From the NCBI GenBank assembly GCA_015075625.1, contig JABTTZ010000002.1, positions 992,001 to 1,056,000 on the forward strand: DNA of 64,000 bases, given 5' to 3'. Source of the DNA: Anaerolineales bacterium (lineage in GTDB: Bacteria > Chloroflexota > Anaerolineae > Aggregatilineales > UBA2796). Within the stretch, counting starts at the first letter, position 1. Each line of letters starts with the position of its first letter. The notes under the pieces were generated by a model, which was not told where the DNA came from, ran no database searches, and saw nothing but the letters and a program-made list of their open reading frames with translations. This document shows positions 9,003 to 17,106 of the stretch, one piece after another. The translations under genes were made by a program, and so were the position numbers.

Positions 9003-9200
9003 CTACCCGTAGGTACGTTGTTGTTTACGACGCGCCCGACGGATCGCCTTCTTCTTCTGGATGCGACGCAGTTCGCTTTTGGACACATGCCAACGCTTGC
9101 GACGCACCGTGCTGAGGATACCGCTCTTCGCCACCGATTTACGGAAGCGCTTTAAGAGTTGTTCCTGCGACTCGTTCGAGCGGAGGACGACTTTCGCCAT
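9003..9200 (-). CDS. rpsU: 30S ribosomal protein S21
   Basis: 65-residue basic ribosomal protein. It starts MAKVVLRSNESQEQLLKRFRKSVAKSG and ends in the Arg/Lys-rich KKKAIRRARRKQQRT tail typical of S21. The ATG at 9200 gives the family N-terminus; another ATG two codons upstream adds only MH. It is flanked by hairpins on both sides, so it can be expressed separately from rpsA and infA. Confidence 0.97.
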   Translation of the reverse strand: MAKVVLRSNESQEQLLKRFRKSVAKSGILSTVRRKRWHVSKSELRRIQKKKAIRRARRKQQRTYG

Positions 9201-9233
9201 ATGCATTCACCCCCTCTCATAGTGGGTTTCCCT

Positions 9234-9266
9234 AAAACGTGAAAGCGGACGCACGCGCCCGCTTTC
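9234..9266 (-). terminator. Terminator-like hairpin after rpsA
   Basis: On the minus strand the stem GAAAGCGG / CCGCTTTC (8 bp, 10-nt loop) is followed by acgtttt. It lies 55 bp past the rpsA stop and 34 bp before the rpsU start. Confidence 0.55.
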
Positions 9267-9321
9267 GCCGTGTATGTGCCAGAAATCTTATTCTACAGGA
9301 CTCTGGAGAGTCACGCTAGAC

Positions 9322-10539
9322 TCAGACGCTCTCCGATTCAACGGGGGACAGTTCGTCTGGGGTTTCTATATTGGGGATATCTTGCTGCCCTGCCTCAGGT
9401 TCATCAACACCGCCGCCCGCCGCCCACCGTTCGCGTTCCTCGTCCGTAACGTCTTTCAGGCTTAAGCCCAAACGCTGACGGTGGCTTTCAATGCTGATCA
9501 CGCGCATCAACAGCTTTTCGCCATCACGGAGGTGAAGGGTGGGGTCTTCGGGGGCGGGGTCGGTAATCTGGTTGGCATGAAGCAGCGCCTCAATGCCCGG
9601 CTCTAGGCTGACAAACGCCCCAAACTGGGCAACACGGCTGACCGTTCCTTCAACAACCTGCCCAACATGGTAAAGCGTATCGACCAACGACCAGGGGTTC
9701 GGTTGCAGACGCTTCAGCGACAGCCCAATCCGTTTTGTGTCCTGATCCAGCCGGAGGATGTAAACATCGATCTCATCGCCCACATTCAACACTTCGCGGG
9801 GGTGCTTCACGCGGCACCACGCCAACTCGCTGATGTGAATCAAGCCATCCGCCCCGCCCAGATCAACGAACGCGCCAAAATCGCGCAGCCCGCTGACGCG
9901 CCCACGCCGAACTTCGCCTTCTTTAAGGTTTTCCAACAGCGATTCCTTGCTGCTGTCGCGGCGTTCGCGGGCGGCGTCGCGCTGGCTCATCACCAAGCGG
10001 CGGCGTTTGCGGCTCACTTCAATAATTTTGACGATAATGGGCTTGCCAATGAACGACATCATGAAGTCTTTGCGATTTTCATCATCCAAACCACGCGGCA
10101 GATCGGCAACATGGCTGGCGGGAATAAACCCCCGCAAGTTGCCAAAGGGGACGATCAGACCGCCCCGGTTGGCATCGGCAACGATGCTTTCGTGGATTTC
10201 CCCGGCGTTCATCAGCGCCTCTGCCCGCACCCAGTCTTCGCCTGCCCGCGCCTGCGAAACGGATACGACCATGTTCCCATCCTGATCTTCGTGATGAATC
10301 ACGACGACCTGAATTTCCTGCCCCACCTCGAAGGTCATTCCTTCCAAGCGGTCCAGATCGTTGCGCGAGACAACGGCATCGCGCTTCATCCGCACATCAA
10401 TGATCATCCCTATATCATCAATTGCCCGGATTGTCCCGGTGATCATGTCGCCCCGGTCTGGCTGCTCAAATTGAGAATATTCCTCCAAGAGCGCCAAAAA
10501 CTCAGAGTCCGCATTCCCTACAGGATTGGTGACAACCAT
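9322..10539 (-). CDS. rpsA: 30S ribosomal protein S1 (four S1 domains)
   Basis: 405-residue RNA-binding protein with four S1 domains at about residues 30-100, 115-190, 208-278 and 292-365. Domain 3 is canonical (GEVRRGRVSGLRDFGAFVDLGGADGLIHISEL), as is domain 4 (GQVVEGTVSRVAQFGAFVSLEPGIEALLH). The tail is acidic. S1 of Proteobacteria has six domains; shorter versions such as this are normal in many Gram-positive and Chloroflexota genomes. A strong promoter lies about 250 bp upstream, leaving a long untranslated leader that could serve autogenous control, as known for S1 in E. coli. Confidence 0.95.
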   Translation of the reverse strand: MVVTNPVGNADSEFLALLEEYSQFEQPDRGDMITGTIRAIDDIGMIIDVRMKRDAVVSRNDLDRLEGMTFEVGQEIQVVVIHHEDQDGNMVVSVSQARAGEDWVRAEALMNAGEIHESIVADANRGGLIVPFGNLRGFIPASHVADLPRGLDDENRKDFMMSFIGKPIIVKIIEVSRKRRRLVMSQRDAARERRDSSKESLLENLKEGEVRRGRVSGLRDFGAFVDLGGADGLIHISELAWCRVKHPREVLNVGDEIDVYILRLDQDTKRIGLSLKRLQPNPWSLVDTLYHVGQVVEGTVSRVAQFGAFVSLEPGIEALLHANQITDPAPEDPTLHLRDGEKLLMRVISIESHRQRLGLSLKDVTDEERERWAAGGGVDEPEAGQQDIPNIETPDELSPVESESV

Positions 10540-10785
10540 AACGAATTCTAAATCCCCCTATTGGGTAGTGTTTTGATTTGAGTGGAGGCAAGGCGCGGGG
10601 CAAGACAAATAGACCGTTCAGACAGTCCCTAAAAGGCAAATTCAAGACGCCGGAGCGATGAACAACTGTGAACACCAGCGATAGCGCTATAGGCAAGCTC
10701 GGGCGTGTTTGGTGAAGGCGACGTTCTGAAGCCAAGAACCATAAACGCCGTGTGGCGCGTTTCCCCCTAATCAAATCAGAAAATG
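10540..10785 (-). other. Long rpsA 5' leader region
   Basis: About 240 bp between the proposed rpsA promoter and the rpsA start codon. No gene is credible here: the only minus-strand frame runs into rpsA in another phase and resembles nothing. The length would allow a structured, regulated leader, but no known motif was recognised. Confidence 0.35.
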
Positions 10786-10815
10786 AGTATATCCTTAACA
10801 ATCGCCCTTTGTCAA
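10786..10815 (-). promoter_or_regulatory. Sigma-70-type promoter for rpsA
   Basis: On the minus strand: TTGACA (10815-10810), an 18 bp spacer, then TATACT (10791-10786). The -35 is a full consensus match and the -10 matches five of six positions. Confidence 0.75.
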
Positions 10816-10888
10816 CCATTTTCAAACAAAAGCAAAACGACTCACCCTAACATGGTGTGCGTTTTCCCACCTCTAAGCCGTGTGTGCC

Positions 10889-10917
10889 TTGCATCGACGG
10901 GGAAAGTCGAGTACAGT
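10889..10917 (+). promoter_or_regulatory. Possible promoter of the cyclase gene
   Basis: TTGCAT, 17 bp, TACAGT, placed 45 bp before the ATG of the cyclase gene. Both hexamers are partial matches, so this is tentative. Confidence 0.35.
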
Positions 10918-10962
10918 GAAGGGATGATCTCGCGCCAATGTTGCTAGTTGGGGGTACTGTTC

Positions 10963-12576
10963 ATGCCAGACCGAACGCCTCTTTTGCCTTCTCATAACGT
11001 ACCCGAATCGCCGCCGCTTATGGCGCCGGCATCCGATGAGGTGCGCCCCCCAACCCTGTCGGAGTTAGAGCCAAAGCTGCGCAGCCTGCTGCCGGCTAAG
11101 CTCTATGCCGAAGTCTGGATTGATCCAGCGGCAAAAACGGTGGAGAAAGTCTTTAACCATCTGCGGACGCTGCAAACGATCCTTTATGACTATCTCCCTC
11201 GCCAAGTGGCAGAAACACCCCCCAAACCCGGGCGAGTCGACCATGCTTGGCAAGAGGGAACGCTTATGTTCACCGACCTTGCCGGGTTTACGCCGCTGAT
11301 GGAAGCGAATGCCTCCCTCGGAAAGACGGGCGCGGAAAGCCTTAAAACGACCTTGAACGATTACTTCAGTACGATGATTGACATCATCGGAAAATCAAGC
11401 GGCAACCTCTTAGAATTTACGGGCGATGCCATGCTGATCCAATTTCCGATGGTGCGTAATGGACGTGACACGGCGCAGGCAGTGCGTGCCGCCCTACGGA
11501 TGCAGCGGGCAATGGCAAAATACGGCATCATTCAAACGGCGAATGGCGTACTTTCGCTAGGGATGCGGATCGGGATTCACTTTGGACGCTTTTTTACGGC
11601 AGAAATTGGCACGCCCTTCCGCATGGAGCATGTGCTGCTTGGTGGCAACGTCCAAAAGACAAAACATGCCGAAGGCGCCGGCATTGTAGGGCGCGTCAAC
11701 CTCACCGACGATGCCTATGAGCGGGTCAAAGATCGCTTTCATATTGAAGATGGGCAGCCCGGTCATAAGCTGATTATTGATGATATTCAGGATTTGGATG
11801 AATATGAATTTGCCACCCCGCCAAGACGCCTTTCGCGGGCAGTTTTAATAGATCGCGGCGCGGACGCCCTCCTTTTGGAAATCAGTCGCGTCTTAACCAT
11901 CATCGAACCCCTTGCCAGCTACCTTCCGCGCCAAATCTTAAACCTCCTTGTAGAAACAGCCGGCAACCGCGAAATTTACCCTGATTTCACCACGCCGACG
12001 GTGGTCTTTGTGAATCTGATTGGCTTGCCTGAATCGGTGGATCACGTTCAGCCAGATGAGGAAGAAGGGCTGGCAAACAGTTTCTCCCGCGTTTTTGGGC
12101 AGATCAATGCCGAAATTGAGGCAAAAGGCGGCGTCTTGAAAAAGGTGACCTGCCACCTCTCCGGCTCAGACATTATGATTTTCTTCGGCGTCCCAAGCGC
12201 CCACACCGATGATACGCTGCGTGCCTGTAAAGGGGCGCTCAAAATCCGTGCGATCATCGAGGAAATCAACGAAAATCCACCCATTGTAGATGGCAAACCG
12301 ATCAGCGCGTACTGCCAGATTGGGATTGCAAAGGGGGCGGTCTTTGCCGCCGAAATTGGTGATAAACGCGGGCGGCGCGAGTTCAACGTTCTCGGTGATG
12401 CCGTGAACACCGCCGCCCGCCTGATGGGAAAAGCAGCCCGCAACCAAATCCTCATGACGCCTGCTGTCTATGCCGAGGTATCCAATCACCTTGAGACGGA
12501 GTACATTGGCGAGATTTCCCTAAAGGGGAAAGCCACCGCAATGGCACTTTACAGCTTGAAGGCGCGGAAAGATTAG
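10963..12576 (+). CDS. Tandem adenylate/guanylate cyclase-domain protein
   Basis: 537-residue soluble protein with two class III cyclase domains. Domain 1 (about residues 98-270) has MFTDLAGFT and LEFTGDAML, giving both metal-binding aspartates, but its later half reads HVLLGGNVQKTKHAE in place of the usual GD-VN-AAR segment. Domain 2 (about 345-500) has VVFVNLIGLPE where the first metal aspartate should be, yet keeps a perfect NVLGDAVNTAARLM with the transition-state Asn and Arg. The two halves therefore supply one complete site between them, like C1 and C2 of animal adenylate cyclases. ATG 10963 is preferred to a TTG five codons upstream. cAMP versus cGMP is not decided. Confidence 0.88.
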   Translation: MPDRTPLLPSHNVPESPPLMAPASDEVRPPTLSELEPKLRSLLPAKLYAEVWIDPAAKTVEKVFNHLRTLQTILYDYLPRQVAETPPKPGRVDHAWQEGTLMFTDLAGFTPLMEANASLGKTGAESLKTTLNDYFSTMIDIIGKSSGNLLEFTGDAMLIQFPMVRNGRDTAQAVRAALRMQRAMAKYGIIQTANGVLSLGMRIGIHFGRFFTAEIGTPFRMEHVLLGGNVQKTKHAEGAGIVGRVNLTDDAYERVKDRFHIEDGQPGHKLIIDDIQDLDEYEFATPPRRLSRAVLIDRGADALLLEISRVLTIIEPLASYLPRQILNLLVETAGNREIYPDFTTPTVVFVNLIGLPESVDHVQPDEEEGLANSFSRVFGQINAEIEAKGGVLKKVTCHLSGSDIMIFFGVPSAHTDDTLRACKGALKIRAIIEEINENPPIVDGKPISAYCQIGIAKGAVFAAEIGDKRGRREFNVLGDAVNTAARLMGKAARNQILMTPAVYAEVSNHLETEYIGEISLKGKATAMALYSLKARKD

Positions 12577-12579
12577 AAT

Positions 12580-13158
12580 TTAGTTCAGAACCCCCATCCC
12601 CCCCGTCCCCTTTCCCTGTCTACGGGGAAAGGAGGCGAGAGTCCCTCTGTCTGTTATGGGGGGGCAAGCCCCGAAGGGGTGGTTACTCCTAGCCCGCTGC
12701 TTTAGCGGCGAGCGCGCACGGACGGCAGCAGCACTATGGCGGACGTGCCTAGCGCGGGGTTAAAACGCCCGCGCTAGGATTGATCGTCCCTGCGGGGCTT
12801 GGAAAGACAAATCGCCCTGTGATGTCGTCCCCTTTAGGGGCGGGCGATCCGGCGCAACGCACGGGCGCAGCACAATGTATGGGGGGTGCGGGGGAAAAAG
12901 GATGCGGGGAGGCACGGGGCTAAAGCCCGCGTGCTGAAAGCAGGTTTTTCGCCTTCTCTTGTTTTCAGCCCCGTCCTTTAGGGCGAGGTGCTTACCCATA
13001 GCCCGGTGGGTTGCCGTCGGGCGCAAACGGACGCCCCAGGGGGCGTCCCTACGAGGGTGCGGCGAGGGTATGGGACGCCTTTCAAGCCCCGAAGGGGTGG
13101 TTACTCTCAGCCCGTCCCCTTTAGGAGCGGGCGCTCACTCTCAACAGACCCTAGTTCC
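12580..13158. repeat. Composite intergenic repeat block, largest copy
   Basis: About 580 bp of stacked short palindromic modules with no gene. It opens with tttagttcagaacccccatcc and closes with ctctcaacagaccctag. Within it are cctgtctacggggaaagg, aagccccgaaggggtggttac (twice, near 12670 and 13086), gctgctttagcggcg, gcgcggggttaaaacgcccg, ggggctaaagcccgcgtg and acgccccagggggcgtcc. Related blocks lie at 4851-5046, 19079-19280 and, in part, 23834-23932 and 36631-36660. Confidence 0.75.
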
Positions 13159-13290
13159 CGGACAAACCTTTTAGCGCAGGGACAACGCCCCTATGTGCTT
13201 AACAAAACACTGGGCGATGTCATACGCATCATGCGCAGATGCACCCCAAGCGGCATCCACCGCGCTACCTCCCCTTCCCTCCGCATCGTG

Positions 13291-13299
13291 TGGTATAGT
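13291..13299 (+). promoter_or_regulatory. Extended -10 element before the UXS gene
   Basis: TGG-TATAGT, an extended -10 sequence, lies about 50 bp before the GTG start. No good -35 is present, which is usual for extended -10 promoters. Confidence 0.45.
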
Positions 13300-13347
13300 T
13301 TTCCCCACAACACGAGTTCAACAACCAGACAAGAATGAGGTTCAACG

Positions 13348-14301
13348 GTGCGTGTTCTGATCACTGGCGGGGCAGGGTTTCTTGGCTCACATCTAGCAGA
13401 TCGGTTTCTTGCCGAAGGGCATACTGTCCTTGCCATGGACAACCTTCTCACGGGAAGTACCGATAACATTGCGCATCTTATAGCACACCCCCAGTTCACC
13501 TATATTCAACACGATATTTCCGAGTCGATTCCCATTGAGGGGACACTGGATGCCGTCCTGAACTTTGCCAGCCCCGCCAGCCCGATTGATTATTTGAAGT
13601 TTCCCATCGAAACCCTCAAAGTAGGCTCGCACGGGACGCTGAACGGGCTTGAGGTGGCAAAAAAGCATGGGGCGCGGTTTCTGATGGCGTCCACCTCGGA
13701 AATCTACGGCGATCCACTCGTCCACCCCCAAACGGAAGATTATTGGGGCAATGTCAGCACCATCGGTCCGCGTGGCTGCTATGACGAGGCAAAACGCTAC
13801 GCCGAGTCGCTGGTCATGGCGTACCACCGCACGCATGGGGTGGATACACGTATCGTGCGCATCTTCAATACCTATGGGGAGCGGATGCGCCTTGATGATG
13901 GGCGTGTCGTCCCCAATTTTGTCGGGCAGGCTATCCGCCAAGAGCCGCTCACCATCTATGGCGACGGGATGCAGACACGCAGTTTTTGCTATGTCAGCGA
14001 CCTGATCGATGGTATTTACCGCTTGCTGATGCTCGAACGCTCCGGTGAATCGATGTACCCAGTCAATATTGGCAACCCGGTTGAACTCTCAATCTTAGAG
14101 TTTGCTAAGGTCGTGAACATGATTACGGATAATCCCGGCGGAGTCGTGTTCAAACACCAAGAGCGCATCGAAGGCGACCCCCAAACGCGCAAGCCAGACA
14201 TCAGCCGCGCCCGACGCCTTCTTGGTTGGGAGCCAAACGTCCTTCTTCCCGAAGGGTTAGAGCGGACGATTCGCTATTTTGAGACGCGGGTAAACCCTTA
14301 A
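13348..14301 (+). CDS. UDP-glucuronate decarboxylase-like NAD-dependent epimerase
   Basis: 317-residue extended SDR enzyme. It has the NAD-binding [10 protein letters not shown] at residue 7, the NFASPASP segment, STSEIYGDP and the catalytic [11 protein letters not shown] (Tyr-x3-Lys), then [10 protein letters not shown] and [15 protein letters not shown], which together match UDP-glucuronate decarboxylase/UDP-xylose synthase. The product would be a sugar nucleotide for surface polysaccharide. GTG at 13348 has GAGG 7 bp upstream. The following ThrE-like gene begins 4 bp after its stop and a HAD-family gene follows that, forming a likely three-gene operon. Confidence 0.93.
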   Translation: MRVLITGGAGFLGSHLADRFLAEGHTVLAMDNLLTGSTDNIAHLIAHPQFTYIQHDISESIPIEGTLDAVLNFASPASPIDYLKFPIETLKVGSHGTLNGLEVAKKHGARFLMASTSEIYGDPLVHPQTEDYWGNVSTIGPRGCYDEAKRYAESLVMAYHRTHGVDTRIVRIFNTYGERMRLDDGRVVPNFVGQAIRQEPLTIYGDGMQTRSFCYVSDLIDGIYRLLMLERSGESMYPVNIGNPVELSILEFAKVVNMITDNPGGVVFKHQERIEGDPQTRKPDISRARRLLGWEPNVLLPEGLERTIRYFETRVNP

Positions 14302-14305
14302 CGCC

Positions 14306-15160
14306 ATGCCAGCGACACAGCCCGACACGAAATCGGCAATCACCGCACCAGCAGCGACGCAGCCCCCCCTCAACGCGCAAGAGCTTGCCGAGGTGCTGCG
14401 GGTCTCCATGTGTTTTGGGCTGCTCATGCTTGGCAACGGGGCATCCAGCCACCGCACCGAACAAACGATGCGGCGCGTTGCGGAGATCATGGGGGCGGCT
14501 GCCATTGAACCTTATGTCACGCCGACAGGGATCATCGCCTCCATTTACAGCGGCGAAAACCACCGCACGATGATCCGCCGTGTGCTGACCCTTGCCGTAG
14601 ACATGAACAAGGTTGCCGCGCTGGAATCGCTTTCCCGAAACATGCCCCCCAACCCCACGACGACAGCGATCAGCGCCAAACTGGATGCCATTGAAGCGCT
14701 GACCCATCAGTTTTCGCGCCGCCAAATCATCCTTGCCGTTGCCCTTGCTTGTGGCGCGTTTGCCATTCTGATCGGCGGCGGGGCGTTTGAATTTATCGCG
14801 GCGGCAGCGGGGGCGGCGGTGGCTCAGCGGGGGCGCTTTTGGATGGCCTCCCTCCACTTTACGCCCATCCCTACAACGATTGTCTGTGCCGCCCTTGCCA
14901 CCCTCGTCGCCCAGATCGTCATTGATTTATTGATTCCACTCGCCCCTGCCTTTGGCGTCACGGTGGTCCCCGCCTTTGCCGTCATTGCCTCTGTGCTGCT
15001 GCTTGTGCCGGGCGTCCCGCTGGTGACTGCCGTCCTTGACCTCACCTATTTCGATCTCGTTTCAGGGATTGTGCGGGCAACATGGGCGGCGCTGCTGTTT
15101 GGGAGCATTGCCATTGGGATGCTCACCATCCTTGTCTGGACAGGGTTGAGGATTATCTAG
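14306..15160 (+). CDS. Threonine/serine exporter family (ThrE-like) membrane protein
   Basis: 284 residues. A cytoplasmic N-terminal part (residues 25-140, with GLLMLGNGASSHRTEQTMRR, the conserved start of this family) is followed by five or so membrane helices, the segment VVPAFAVIASVLLLVPGVPLVTAVLDL being the family signature. It corresponds to the ThrE N-terminal half (DUF1212); the separate C-terminal ThrE half is not in the window. Likely role is export of small amino acids, though this is by family only. It is tightly spaced between the UXS and HAD genes. Confidence 0.85.
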   Translation: MPATQPDTKSAITAPAATQPPLNAQELAEVLRVSMCFGLLMLGNGASSHRTEQTMRRVAEIMGAAAIEPYVTPTGIIASIYSGENHRTMIRRVLTLAVDMNKVAALESLSRNMPPNPTTTAISAKLDAIEALTHQFSRRQIILAVALACGAFAILIGGGAFEFIAAAAGAAVAQRGRFWMASLHFTPIPTTIVCAALATLVAQIVIDLLIPLAPAFGVTVVPAFAVIASVLLLVPGVPLVTAVLDLTYFDLVSGIVRATWAALLFGSIAIGMLTILVWTGLRII

Positions 15161-15162
15161 GC

Positions 15163-17079
15163 GTGCTGCCTGATCTCGCTCCCTATAGCATTCTCTCTTT
15201 GGATGTCTTTGATACCGCCCTGTGGCGGCGCGTACTTTCCCCAACGGATGTGTTTCCCCTTGCCGCCGAACGTGCCAACCTCCCCGGAGTAGCCCCCACG
15301 CGCTTTCGAGCGGCACGCATCGCGGCAGAGGCGGAAGCCCGTCGGCGGGCTTCCGATGAGATCACCTTGGATGCGATCTATGCCGTTTTGGGCGACGCTC
15401 TGCACCTTTCGCTACAGACGCTCAACACGCTGAAGGCAGCCGAAATTGAGACAGAACGCGCCCTCAGCCGCCCCAACCCGACGATCCTTGCCTTTTACGA
15501 ACAGGCAAAACGGATGAGCAAACGGGTGATCTTCCTCTCCGATATGTACCTTCCAGAGTCGGTCATTGCCGATCTTCTGGCGCGGGCAGGCTATGACGGT
15601 TACGAGCGCTTGATTGTCTCTAGCGCGGTGGGCAAAACCAAACACAGTGGGGCGCTTTTTCACCACACCGCCCAAACGCTCAATATCCTGCCGAGGACGA
15701 TCCTTCATCTTGGGGACGACCCGCACAGCGACCACCACCAAGCGTGGGCGGCGGGATGGAACGCCCACCTAATCCCCAAAATTAGCGCTCACACAGTCAG
15801 CCCGTTACCGCTGCCAACCCCGCCCGAAGCGAACCGCAGCAGCGCCGAATCACAGGCGTTGGCGTTGATCCATCAGGACTACGCCCCTACTGAGGAAGGA
15901 GCATCCTTTTGGGAGGCTCTGGGCTGGCGGTGCGCCGGGCTGCTCTATTATGGGTTTGCCGTGTGGCTGCTGCGCCGTGTTCAAGAGGATAAGGTAAGGC
16001 GGTTGTTTTTCCTCAGCCGCGATGGGTACATCCTTCGCCAAGCATTTCAGCTTGTCGTGGCGGCGGCGGGCGTCGATCTTCCCTCAACCTACCTCTACGC
16101 CTCGCGTCGGGCGCTGAATGTGCCAGCGATCCACGATTTGAGCCGCGACGACCTCGATTTTTTAGTCGGTGGGTTGGGAAATGTCCCTCTGCGGATGTAC
16201 CTCACACGCATCGGGCTTGACCCGACAGCGCCCGCCGTTCGTTGGGCGATCCAGCGGGCGGGCTTCCCTGACGATGCGCACCGCATCACGGCGACAGATC
16301 ATGTCCGGCTGCGGGCGCTGTTCACAATCCTAGAAACGGCGATTCGTGCGCTTGCCGATGCCGAACGTCCGCTTGCCGTGCGCTATTTGAAGGAAAACGG
16401 CTTCTATGATGGAGGTGATCCCCTCGGGGTGGTCGATGTGGGCTGGCATGGGTCGATGCAAGGGGCGTTAGGGGTACTCTGGCGCTGGCAGATGGGGAAA
16501 AACGCCGCTCCCCTTCGCGGCTATTACGTGGGGACGTTTGATACCGCCCGCTACCTTCCTGTGCGCGGCTACCTTTGCGCGGACGGGAAGCCAAGCAGTA
16601 CACAGGCAGTCCTTCGGCAAGGGGTGGAGATCATCGAATTCTTGTTGGATGCCCCGCATGGCAGCGTTTTGGGCTACCGTGAGGGAGAAGGGGCGGCACA
16701 GCCTATCTTCAGCAAGGCGCTGTCCGCACCACGACACGCGGCGGCAGAGGTAGTGCACGCGGCGGGGTTGGCGTTCGTCCGTCAGATGCTTGAGGCGCAC
16801 GGCGTCGTTGATCTTCCGGCGGAGGCGGCGTTTCGCCCCTTAGCGGCGTTGATCAGTACGCCAACACCCCTTGCCGCCCAACGGCTAGGGGTGTTGCCCC
16901 ATACTGATAGCTTTGGGGAAGGATATCTTCGTCCCATAGCGCAACCCATAACACCCTTACGGGCAAGGCTTTTTCCCATGGACGATGTGGGGGCGTATCA
17001 GGCTGCTTTTTGGCGCCCGGGTTACCTTGCCCAAATCTCGCCCCGCCGTCGGCGCTTTTTAGAGCGTTACGGCGGGTGA
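15163..17079 (+). CDS. HAD-superfamily polysaccharide-cluster protein (COG5610-like)
   Basis: 638-residue protein. The first ~230 residues form a HAD fold: LSLDVFDTALW (motif I, residue ~14), IFLSDMYLP (motif II, ~123), a Lys in SSAVGKTKHSG (motif III) and ILHLGDDPHSD (motif IV, ~181). The rest, from FFLSRDGYILRQAFQ onward, is the large C-terminal region that accompanies such HAD domains in capsule and O-antigen loci; its function is not established. An in-frame ATG lies at 15082 inside the ThrE gene; GTG 15163, 3 bp past that gene's stop and behind GAGG, is preferred. The context suggests a surface-sugar role. Confidence 0.7.
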   Translation: MLPDLAPYSILSLDVFDTALWRRVLSPTDVFPLAAERANLPGVAPTRFRAARIAAEAEARRRASDEITLDAIYAVLGDALHLSLQTLNTLKAAEIETERALSRPNPTILAFYEQAKRMSKRVIFLSDMYLPESVIADLLARAGYDGYERLIVSSAVGKTKHSGALFHHTAQTLNILPRTILHLGDDPHSDHHQAWAAGWNAHLIPKISAHTVSPLPLPTPPEANRSSAESQALALIHQDYAPTEEGASFWEALGWRCAGLLYYGFAVWLLRRVQEDKVRRLFFLSRDGYILRQAFQLVVAAAGVDLPSTYLYASRRALNVPAIHDLSRDDLDFLVGGLGNVPLRMYLTRIGLDPTAPAVRWAIQRAGFPDDAHRITATDHVRLRALFTILETAIRALADAERPLAVRYLKENGFYDGGDPLGVVDVGWHGSMQGALGVLWRWQMGKNAAPLRGYYVGTFDTARYLPVRGYLCADGKPSSTQAVLRQGVEIIEFLLDAPHGSVLGYREGEGAAQPIFSKALSAPRHAAAEVVHAAGLAFVRQMLEAHGVVDLPAEAAFRPLAALISTPTPLAAQRLGVLPHTDSFGEGYLRPIAQPITPLRARLFPMDDVGAYQAAFWRPGYLAQISPRRRRFLERYGG

Positions 17080-17106
17080 GAGGAGACTCTTCATCCGATT
17101 GCGGGG

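Noticed and set aside
10502-10825. Minus-strand frame of about 107 codons before rpsA
   Set aside because: It runs into rpsA in another phase, overlaps the proposed rpsA promoter and shows no recognisable features.
12580-13158. CRISPR-like or tandem-repeat array
   Set aside because: The modules are palindromic and differ in spacing and order; there are no constant-length spacers.
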